Below, in pieces: positions 24,256 through 34,376 of a stretch of DNA of 64,000 nucleotides. The notes under the pieces are model-generated. The model did not search any database, had not been told where the DNA came from, and saw nothing but the letters and a program-made list of their open reading frames with translations. The stretch spans positions 15,669,720 through 15,733,719 of the forward strand of contig OZ038438.1 of the NCBI GenBank assembly GCA_964036275.1, written 5' to 3'. The position numbers and the translations under genes are program-made. Position 1 is the stretch's first letter; every line of letters starts with the position of its first letter. The DNA is from Litoditis marina (lineage: Eukaryota; Nematoda; Chromadorea; Rhabditida; Rhabditidae).

Positions 24256-25251
24256 GTTCGGAAGGGAGCAGGCATACTTGAGGAAAGCTTGGAGAGTGAG
24301 GCGAATGCTACAGGAACGCATTCAGCAGATCTTGTCTCAAGACGTAGGTAAAACAGACGCTCCTCCTAATAAGTGGCGGGGGTGTTGCAAAACACGCCCA
24401 CTAACGGTCCATTCTGCGTATGAAACTAATCGGAATTCACATGAACTTCACAATTCATTTTGGTCTTGCATAAGATGTGTAAAACCGAAAATGATAGAGG
24501 CGATGAGTATGAAACTACAGAAATTATCTAACAACTTAATAGCTGATATTCACTTGACAAAAGCATGCCTGGGCTTGTCCAGGAATCATCCACTCAGTTT
24601 AGTATACGAGTGTCTCAAGAACTTATAGTGGAACAAAACAAAGTTGGTTGGGCGAAGACAACAGATGACGAGTGGTTAATTAAATGACCACCATCGGAAT
24701 CGTCATAATACTACTTTATTTAGAAGTTGTCCGTTTTACGACAACATTATGGTGCAAGAAATAACTTTCTGCTAACCTCTCTTCGAGAGAGAATGATGCG
24801 CTTGCGTATGCTTCTTCGGTCACCCTAATTGTATCTACATATATTTAGGGTGTTGTCAGTAATACCACTAGATTGAACAATGAGAGCACCGCCGTTTTGG
24901 CGAAATTCAAACTGCGCAATATTTCAGGAAGTTGGGAATGTTTAAAAGTATATTACTTTAAAGAAGAACGATTATGTGGTCCAATCGCAACGCTTCAGTT
25001 CTTCAAACTGCAATACATTTTTTTCAGTCCTTTAAACTGCAATACAATTGCAGTTTAAAGGACCGTTGACACGAGATTGGTCCACATAATCGTCCTACCT
25101 TAATGCTCTGTTTTCATAAGCGAACACAATGCACGTGGCTTTTGCTTTTCAGTAGTCGAAACTTGTCGAACATCGTGAAGAGGGATGGAAGCGTTTTGAA
25201 TCAGGAATGCTCATTCACTGATGTTTATATAGTCGAGCAAGACGGTGAGGG
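24256..25251 (+). CDS. Possible plus-strand exons of an unrecognised gene
   Basis: Three segments have plausible acceptors and donors: 24256-24343 (charged helix, AWRVRRMLQERIQQ), 24849 to about 24948 (TRLNNESTAVLAKF), and about 25154-25242 (VLNQECSFTDVYIVEQD, followed by GTGAGG). The first two agree in phase; the third does not join the second directly, so an exon is missing or the model is wrong. A MITE lies between the second and third. No start, stop or homologue was recognised. These could also be chance open frames. Confidence 0.22.
24966..25095. mobile_element. MITE-like inverted repeat, copy 2
   Basis: Same family as the element at 15302-15408. The right end ATTGGTCCACATAATCGTCC is followed by TA, and the left end begins GAACGATTATGTGGTCCAAT with one change from the other copy. 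The inner AGTTTAAAGGACC arm is conserved. This copy is about 23 bp longer than copy 1 because its internal arm sequence is partly repeated (TTCAAACTGCAATAC and TTTAAACTGCAATAC). Confidence 0.78.
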
Positions 25252-26351
25252 TACAATGAATGTTGCTTATAACATATTTAGATATGATGTCACTGTTTTG
25301 CGGGGGCAACACGGACAATTTGCAGGGGGGCTTGCGTTCGTTTCTGCAAAATCACCGGAAACTCTGCGGTAGCCTATAATGATAACTAGTAGAGTATCCT
25401 GGGAATTTCGGATTATGAGTACGTAATTTGAGCACGACATCGTGCAAATTTTCTCACGCCACAGCAACGACAGAATAGAAGTAGTTATGCAACTAGTTCC
25501 TCTCAAGGATTGAGATATCAGGGTACTCATACCTAAAAGCATAGTATGCGGGATTTATATTGCAATCTTATAACAATGAATGCATGTATGGAATAGATTC
25601 TGGCGATAACTTGCAGACTTTTCAACACGAATAGCCTTCCTTTATCCCAGATCCTAACCAACGTTAGATAAGTTAAACGTTGCTGTTTTCTATATTAAAA
25701 CAATCTTTCAAAATACATAAAATATGTCCCCGTTTAATGATATACCAATGCAACCCAAACAAATCATAAACGTAGAGTTCCCGATCAATTCAGAATAAAA
25801 GAAACATACAGCTAACGAGTTGTCGTACCGTTGTTCACTGTGGGGTAGGTTTACGGACAGATGTATTTAAGCTGCAAGTTTTGCTAACGAGTGAGGAAGT
25901 TCCTGCCGACCTAATATGACGTGGTTGTCCTGTTTCTTCTTCCCCTCTCTACTTAGAACTAACGAGTCGCCTACTCTGTAGCCTTAATTGAGCTAATTGG
26001 GTTCGTTTTCGGGATACGTAAGTCTAATTGGGAAAGCAAACGATGAACTTGTATTTTTGACTTTGCTCAAGACAACCTACGGTAACGATCATTTATTGTA
26101 TGTTTATGACGCAAGTAAATTGTTAATGTAAAGGATACAAGAAAGGTTCAATTTGAAGAAAAATTGCCGATGAGGCGACAAAGTTCGGAATAATTATTTT
26201 GAAAAAACCTGTTTACAAACATGAAATATTTGACCAAAAATCATGCACTTACTAGTTTGAATACACTATTTCACGAGAAATATGTTAATATTCTTTTAAT
26301 GCCATGCATGTGTTCATGTAGAAAGTGAACGAGTAATGTGAATGAATTCCT
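25252..26351. other. 3' flank of the metallophosphoesterase gene
   Basis: No supported gene. ATTAAA on the minus strand near 26295-26300 could serve as a polyadenylation signal about 50 bases after the metallophosphoesterase stop. Confidence 0.4.
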
Positions 26352-29300
26352 TTACAGATGAACTGGCTTTTTCCCGAATGCATGAAAAAGAGAAAAATCT
26401 GTGGGAGAACAGTTCTGCCAGATTGAGGGAACGGCTCCGAGAAGCTGGAACTGCTTCTGTCCAGGCTCTACGTCAAACATATTATTGGCTGCGAATCCGA
26501 AGAGGGACGTCGTATTCTTCTCAATGTGAAGAAGTGAAAACCTGAATATGTATTTCATATGATATTTGACTCCAATAATAGGCAACCAATTCAATTATTA
26601 TGACTTAATGAGCATGTATAATAGAGAAAACAGCTCCCATATCAACTTAGAAATGAGCAAATATATATACTCTTCAAGTGTATAGTGCGTGCCAAAATTA
26701 TAAAATAGCCTCCTCAGGTGAGACCCGAACCGGGCTCAAAAGTTTAGGAGGCGCGAACGCTAACCACTACACCAACTGCGCTTATCCGAGCAGCGCGGAC
26801 GAATCGAGTATATGTGTTCTTACACATCGCAAAGTGAGATATACAGTACACCCCCGCCTTTCGTAAGCGACGACTATAGTGTTTTCCAACCTGTTATTGG
26901 TGACAGACCCCACATACACAAAGGGGACTGCTGTTTCATGTAAACAGTTGACTTTGGCTTGATGGAGAGAATGCATGTGAGCATAGAAGACCGCTATCCT
27001 TTTCTTGTGCCCAAAACGTCGTGTTTCGTAAATCCTGAATAAAAATACTTGAATATACTTGTATGCTTGATAAACTGAGGGATCGGTTACAAGAAGCTGG
27101 AACTGCTTCTGTTCCGGATCTACGTTAAACCTATCATTGTTATACTTTACTCACTTACTTGGTATACACGATGTATGAATATATCTTGATAGACTTGAAT
27201 TGCGTATATTTTTATAAAGACGCTCAATATAATAATGATAAATTGCAATTGCGATTTCAATCCATTGCCGTGAAGAAATAGACGTACCAGTCAGCTAGCA
27301 GTTGCTTGACTTTCACAAGGCGAGTTCCTTCACATTGATGCATGTTGATCAGGATTGGAATATCAATGTCCTGAAAACATGTGAGATTAATTATAAGGTA
27401 AGGGTAGCGCATTGTTTTGGCTGGTGGGCATACCTCGCCAAGGTCATGAGGTCTAAGGATATCGGTAGAGGCAGCACTTTTATTATTTTACACTGTAACT
27501 ATATGAAATCAGAGTTTCTTGTCTATTCGCGGTCACTCAGATCAAAACCTGGGGTAGTTAGAGGGGGACATAAGAGGACGTGGCTTGCTTCAGGTGCATC
27601 AATGCCACACGCAGGTTTTTGAGTCTTCGATGCGGCAAAGTTGTGGTTCATGGACATACAATTCAAAAATTAAAAACAGTGAAAAAATTAGATCTCGACT
27701 ATATCTGTATTTTATCCTTACTTGAAAGGGCAAGATTTTTTGAAAATGGGACCGCAAGACTGGATAACAGATTTTCCACGGCCAAGCCCCCCGAGGTTCG
27801 TCATAGCATATGCCTTTTTGATTGAGCTATATTCCTGGAAGTTTGAAATTGTTATGGGAGACCGTACCCTTAATTGTCGCAGCTCTCGTTTCAGAAAGTT
27901 CATCCCGGATTCAATCTTCCACTCGGCAAACAACGAAGAGAACTCAGTTTCGTAGTCGATGGCGTTGTTCAACTGAATCACGTGCGCGCAATTCGCACCT
28001 TGGAAAGAGAAATACAACATGGTAGAAATAAAAAAAATGAGAAAAAGGTTCTATGCTGAGGTGTGAGCGCGAGTTCGTTCCTACTTCTCAAATCGGGCTC
28101 AATAAAACGGTGAAAAAAGTGACATTATTCTGATCTATGAATAAGTGAAAAGTTGAGTGGAGGTAGCTTAAATACCCGAGGTAGGTAGACTTTCTAGTGC
28201 AAAAAATAACTAACCTGTTACGCTACATACTCGCTTAGCATACGCAAATGAACCATTATAGGCGGTGTCAAACGTAGATTTCATTATTTTCTTGTAATCG
28301 AGACGCAATGATTCATTTCGGGCATAATTAGTGAACCTGAAATTGGCGACAGGCTCAGTTCGAATGAATACCTCCTCAACGAAACACAGTTTACAAAAAT
28401 GTTCATGCTCAGTAACGCGTCTTTGGTCCTTTTCCGACTCCGAGAAATGCACGAATCACAGTTTCTCATGAATATGACTGACTCACCACGACATCATGTT
28501 TTGAGCACAGTAATTGATAGTACAATCATTTATATTGTTTTCGTAGTCGTGGTTTCCTAGTCCAGCAAGAATTGGGATGGGGAACGAATGCATCCAACCT
28601 TTCTACAATGATAACTGTTTCCACGGAGATTGTCAGAAGAATGTGAGACTATGGAAATAGAGAATGGACTGGATAGTATTGTTATGCTGTTTCCTGATTA
28701 ACTTCGGATTTTGAGGACGAGAGAACATGAACGCAAACATGTCAAACATAAATATCGACTTTTCTCATAAAGGCCAATGAAGATCATTCTATGGAAAATA
28801 TCTTACCTAAACAAAATTATAGTATACCTCGAATTCTCTCAACTGATGGTTGTGGCCGAAATCGGTCAAATCGCCGTTGATGATCAATGTGGATGGGGGA
28901 TATTTCATTGCACCAATTAAACTTTCCAATGCCTGGAATCATTTCACAACAACATGATAAAGAACATGAAAGAAAAAATAGGATTAGAAACTTCTTTGAA
29001 CGTTGGAAAGTAAAAAAGAATCAAGCTCCGATCAAACATCTCATAGGGCCCATCAATCAGTTTCATTATGTGCATTCTCTGTTTTCTACGATGTGAATCT
29101 TATGAACAACTTTTGTTAAGAAGTTCGTCTACAAATAATTTTCTCGCATTTTGCATTAGAGGACTATCAATATAATTTGGAAACAAACATCTAATTCTCA
29201 CCTGTCTTTGAACTTTGTTAGCATATCTGCTCTCAATTTTCGTACAATCCATCTGCCCGGCTCTCATGCTATTATTCTCGAACCGTATTCGCCTTCGGAG

Positions 29301-30124
29301 ATACTGCAATTCAACGTAAGAGAACAAGTCCTCGAAATGTTCCGTCATTTAGCCTAGTATCTGTATTCTTTCATCTTTTTAATTGTGACTAATCAATGAG
29401 CTCAGTTGTTTTACCGATGTTACACGTTGTGTGATAACTATTATTGTTTTCTTTTCCATTATATTTTTAATGTCTTGACAATGTGCCCACAGAGCTGGAA
29501 GAAACTAACGAAGTCTAGTCCGTTCATTTGTCTGCATCTTTGTGAGGCCTTCTTGCAAGCAGTGTTTCCTGGTTCGCATTTGAAGTGATATTGAGTGTCT
29601 CCCATTAGAAGTATTGTCAACGCCGTTTTCCGCAAGTTATCGAAATTGGAATAGGAACCATCGCTGTCATTTACGTACGAAACCACTGAAAAGTGCTCAA
29701 GAACATATAATTGAAGGAAAGGGAAAAGTACTGACCCATACTACCCCCTTTCGCCAGTATTTCTGTAATGGCTGGAAGCTACAGGTAAACTAGGAAACGC
29801 CTAAAAGAACAGATGCCTCGTTATTGAAATCATCACAATACTTTATTTTCAACGAGGAGCACAGTGGTATTTTCGAAAATGTTTTCAGAACGAGCTAGAG
29901 TGGTTTGCCATCAAAGTGAACTGTACGATTATTAATAAAATTAAATGAAGGTGAGATTTGGATGTGAATAATATGGCCATGAAAGTTCAGCCGTAGTTTG
30001 AAAAATGACAATTAAAATGTCCAATCTCACCTATTCTCTCCTAACTAACACAAATCACATACTAGTTCGGCAAACCTGCTTCAGTTTGGAAGAAAATCAG
30101 AAGGAGAATAAGCACTGAAACCAT
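26352..30124 (-). CDS. Secreted metallophosphoesterase, 10 exons
   Basis: Calcineurin-like phosphoesterase fold; substrate unknown. Minus-strand exons: 30124-30076, 29685-29510, 29303-29202, 28932-28828, 28602-28487, 28336-28215, 27998-27868, 27370-27288, 27034-26891, 26541-26352. All ten phases agree and give 405 residues. A signal peptide (MVSVLILLLIFFQTEA) is followed by metal-site motifs in order: GDTQ near 45, INGDLTDFGH near 127-136, LGNHDYENN near 159, INMHQC near 276-281, and AHMH near 313-316 where most family members have GH-x-H. Paired cysteines (CEPGNTACKK, NDCTINYC) suggest an extracellular disulfide-bonded protein. The motif set recalls a group of secreted bacterial phosphoesterases, from memory only. 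If the last GTTGGA donor is skipped, exon 9 reads on to a stop at 26782 inside a tRNA-like element. Confidence 0.85.
26712..26790 (-). repeat. Degenerate tRNA-like element (tRNA pseudogene or SINE fragment)
   Basis: The minus strand reads like a 79-nt tRNA: A-box-like TGGTGTAGTGGTTAGCG, anticodon-loop-like CTCCTAAA (CCT would read Arg), B-box-like GGTTCGGGTCT, and partly paired acceptor ends CTCGG/CTGAG. The anticodon and T stems do not pair well and the conserved A of the B box is changed, so a functional tRNA is unlikely. It sits in intron 9 of the metallophosphoesterase gene, in the same orientation. Confidence 0.55.
27062..27139 (-). repeat. Intronic partial copy of the last metallophosphoesterase exon
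   Basis: In intron 8 the minus strand carries about 65 bases that match, at roughly 80 percent, part of exon 10 (about 26420-26484). Both contain CAGAAGCAGTTCCAGCTTCT. The intronic copy stays open in the matching frame (PEQKQFQLL against PGQKQFQLL). It is either a relic of a local duplication or an alternative exon. Confidence 0.75.
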
Positions 30125-30842
30125 AGTATAGTATCCCATAGGTATTGAATGTAGCAGGATGATTCCTATTGTTTATACTCTGGTTGAAATAACAATTGCA
30201 ATGTTCGATATACATCCCGAAAACTCTGCTGTCACACTATAATATACTACTATATTATAGTCAAACACTCGTTCAGTTGCGATAGGAAGTGTAAGAAAAA
30301 TAAGTGTTTTGGTTCTGCACTTTAGTGAAGACTTTATATAATGAACGGGTTTTCCCAGAAGAAGTAGTGTTTGTAAAAGATTTTCAATTTGCAAGTTTTT
30401 TAAAAAAATGTTGGATTGATGTCAGGATAAACGTTTTGAATTTTTTGTTGGTTTGTAAGATGTTCTGAGCATTCATAGTTTTAAAAATATCACACTGTTT
30501 GTTGTTTTAAATTTTTCTCAACATCTCTTGGATATTTTGACAACGACCACTTGAGTTGGTTCTCATACACCCTTCAATCCTTCTGGCACCGTCTACAAAG
30601 ATTACGAGTAGAATCTTTTTCACACAAATAACTCAATTGGACTACAAGTGTAATAAATATTTAATTGGTTCATATACACAAATTTTCAGCAATAAAATTC
30701 GTTTTTATGTGCATCTTTGGAGTTGAGCTGCAGAAGATTCCGGTTAATATAAAGTATGCCAAAAAGAAAACGATATAGTTTTCATATTGTAGCAAATGAG
30801 GTAAACAGGATCACATGAACGAAAAAACGAGTCTTGTTCCCT
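30125..30842 (-). other. Gap upstream of the metallophosphoesterase, downstream of the BTB gene
   Basis: 718 AT-rich bases that must hold the 3' UTR of the BTB gene and the promoter or leader of the metallophosphoesterase. No coding frame is supported. Confidence 0.45.
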
Positions 30843-33800
30843 TTATTTTGTAGTTGTTGATGATGACTCATAGAATGCGTGAGCTATTCGCGTAGACAAC
30901 GCAATCAACAAATCGTTGTTCTCGAAGTTCGTTTCCAGAAGATTCACGATTTGCGAGCCGGTGACCAGGCTTCCAAAGTTATCCAACATGAATTTCTCGC
31001 AGGCATTTCGGAGAAATGGGGCGGTATGCGCCTGAAAACAGCTCGTGGAAAAATTGTGTTGATTCGAATAGTGGTATGCGTTTCCTTCTCCCCATTCAAC
31101 AGTGACAGTTTGTATATATCGGATAACACAAGAACGTGAACGTCATTTCAAATACTTCTTGCCTGATCATCCGTTACAGCTAGTTGCTGTTATCTGAGCT
31201 GGCGGAAATTGCTTCATGTCGTGTCGAACAGAAAAATCAGGATAAAATCAAACGCCTTTACTCTCCGTTCAGATTGGAAACTCACGATGGCAAACTGGTA
31301 GATTTCTCCCACGTTAGTGAGCGAGAGAGAGCTAGAGAGGGACTTCTCGATCTCATTCCGTAGATTTGGAAGTTGATAAAGATCAGCTACAGTAGTCAAG
31401 TTCATGAGAGAGGAAGCACTCGTGGAGGGTAGGCAGCCATCATAGAGGAAAGTCAACATCAACTGAAACGCTGACGGGTTAAAAGCCTCGATCGAGAAAG
31501 ACTAGCTATCCTACAGTTCGCGATTCAATTACAACTTCATATTCTGCAGTTTATTATTATCTATTTCTCTTCTTCTCTTGAGAGCAATCATTGCCTTCCG
31601 TTTATTATACCTGTATAGAGTATAGTTCACTATTCTCGTTTCACCTCAAGCTTTCACTAAACCCTTGCATTTTCACATATCCATCGGAACCCACACGAAT
31701 GAATGCTGTTAACCACTTCTTCTGTTCTCAATCTTTTATTGAGAATTGGAGAGCCTCTGAAGGTGAAACCCCACTTCTTACCGGACTCACCGAAAATAAT
31801 AAATTTGTGTTTATTGTTATTGTTTGTTGTGTCACTCAATTGTGAATCGTTTTTACATTGAATAAACAACCGTATTATTTATTTATTTTATTTTCACTTA
31901 CCAGAAAATGTTCACGCGATACATCAGTGACTTCTATGACTCCTTGAGGACTTTGAAGTAACTTTCTAAATTTGTCCGAGGCGTTGAATAGGAGAAGGCG
32001 GTGACCATAAATCAGTTCCCCGTCTACCTGAAAATAATGAACAGTCCAAAAACCAAAAAAAATTGCCACGTTGCCATTCAATCTAACTGAAAACTTTTTT
32101 GTTTATTTCAAAGAATGACCGTTTCTCCATAAAAGGGTTACCTCAAAAAGGTTGCCAAAAATGTGTAGATTTTCACAAAAGCAGATAAATAGTTCACATG
32201 AAACACGTATGGGAAGAACATACTTGAAACCGGACGTCCGACAAATGTTCGTTGTTAACGAAAGAGGCGTCAATCGCCCGGTGGGGCCGGTGCGGTTTCT
32301 CCTTCTCCGGTCCGGCTGCATTGCTAAATAAGAATGAACCGATTAGATATTGGGCATCAACTCACAACGAGTATTCTTAAACTCTTAATCAACCTCTTTT
32401 CTCACCGAAACTGTTAGAAAACTGATATAATTTGTATTTCATAACCTTTGTAGTCGATGAATACATTTGGTTATCTTTATGATTTTGCTTCATTTTCAAA
32501 ACAACTGAAATTTATTGTATTTCAGAAATGAGCAATGTGAAGAATACCTGATCTGAGGACAGAAAAAGTGCCAGAGTTGGGAGATAATTCCCGCCGCCTT
32601 TGTTCCTATTTCTCCGTCTAGAACGTCGGGGGACTTCAGCAGTGAGAACAGCTAGAAAGAGGTTTTTCAAACCTTAATATTTTTCGATATCTGAGAAAAG
32701 CCAGTATTCAATATTTTGAATCTTACCACAGAAAGTGTAAAATTGATGTTGTCCTCGTTCAAATCAGCCGCTATTTGAGGGCTGAAGTCGGCGAGAAGTG
32801 AAAGAACCATGCTTCCGTTTTGGATCGCGGCAGCTGACTCCAGGCAGCGGGACCAGGTGTACATATTCCACGGTAATCCACTTACTGAAATATTTTAGTA
32901 ACAAGGTAGGTCGCCGGCGGCTAAAGCCGCCTCCGCCTCCCTTGTTTTTATTCCGGGCTGGCGAGAGCTTCCTGGCCCTATTTTTTCTGAACATGGACCG
33001 CCGAAGCTCTCCTCAACATAGAGCACGGAAAATGTCCTCAATAGCGAAACCTCTCTTCAACATAGAGTCTTCTCTCTAACATAAAGCGCGACTCCTCTCT
33101 CCAACAAAGAGCGCGAGCACTCTCCCTAACAGAGCGCGAGTCCTCTATCTAACTTAGAGCGCGAGCACTCTCCCTAACATAGAGCGCGAGTCCTCTTTCT
33201 AACTTATAGCGCGAGATCTCTCTCTAACATAGAGCGCGGAACTTCTCCTTAACATAGAGCGCGGGATGTCTTAACATAGAGCGCGGGACTTCTCCTTAAC
33301 AAAGAGCGCGAAACTTCTCCTTAACATAGAGCGCGGGATGTCTCAGCATGGAGCGCAAAATTTTTCCCTAACATAGAGCGCGGAACTTCTCCTTAACATA
33401 GAGCGCGGGATGTCGCAGCATGGAGCGCGAAACTTTTCCCTAACATAGAGCGCGGAACTTCTTACTAACATAGAGCGCGGAACTTCTCCTTAACATAGAG
33501 CGCGGGATGTCTTAACATAGAGCGCGAGACTTCTATCTAGCATAAAGCGCGGAACTTCTCCTTAACATAGAGCGCGGGATGTCGCAGCATAGAGCGCGAA
33601 ATTTTTCCCTAACATAGAGAGCGGAACTTCTCCTTAACCTTGCTGGAGCGCAAAATTTTTCCCTAACATAGAGCGCGGAACTTCTCCTTAACATAGAGCG
33701 CGGGATGTCGCAGCATGGAGCGCGAAACTTTTCCCTAACATAGAGCGCGGAACTTCTTCCTAACATAGAGCGCGGAACTTCTCCTTAACATAGAGCGCGG

Positions 33801-34304
33801 GATGTCTTAACATAGAGCGCGAGACTTCTATCTAGCATAGAGCGCGGAACTTCTCCTTAACATAGAGCGCGGGATGTCGCAGCATAGAGCGCGAAATTTT
33901 TCCCTAACATAGAGAGCGGAACTTCTCGTTAACATAGAGCGCGGGATGTCGCAGCATGGAGCGCGAAACTTTTCCCTAACATAGAGAGCGGAACTTCTCC
34001 TTAACATAGAGCGCGGGATGTCGCAGCATGGAGCGCGAAACTTTTCCCTAACATAGAGCGCGGAACTTCTTCCTAACATAGAGCGCGGAACTTCTCCTTA
34101 ACATAGAGCGCGGAACTTCTCCTTAACATAGAGCACGGTAGCTCTCCTCAACATAGATCACGGTAGTTTTCCCTAACATAGAGCGCGAGACTTCTCCCTA
34201 ACATAGAGCACTGAACTTTTTTTCTACATCGAGCACGGGACTTCTCCTTAACAAAGAGCGCGAAACTTCTCCTTAACATAGAGCGCGACAGTTCTCGTTG
34301 GGAT

Positions 34305-34376
<72 letters not shown>

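Noticed and set aside
24259..24343. CRF-like hormone reading of the charged helix (RMLQERIQQILSQD)
   Set aside because: No signal peptide, cleavage sites or amidation signal could be joined to it.
26342..26545. Plus-strand ORF with a charged helical repeat (RLRERLREAG), and a similar stretch at 27065-27135
   Set aside because: It is the antisense of metallophosphoesterase exon 10, and the second stretch is the antisense of the intronic copy. The minus-strand reading has splice sites and family motifs.
26712..26790. Functional tRNA-Arg gene
   Set aside because: The anticodon and T stems do not pair and a conserved B-box base is changed.
26352..30124. Lateral transfer from bacteria as an established fact
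   Set aside because: The resemblance is from memory of motif layout only; the gene has nine introns and no phylogeny was run.
33533..34079. Two long minus-strand ORFs with repeating RSSALYVREKF segments
   Set aside because: They run through the minisatellite; the open frame follows from repeat composition and unit length, with no start context or splice support.
33009..34298. CRISPR-like array
   Set aside because: The units are contiguous and degenerate with no unique spacers, in an intron of an animal gene.
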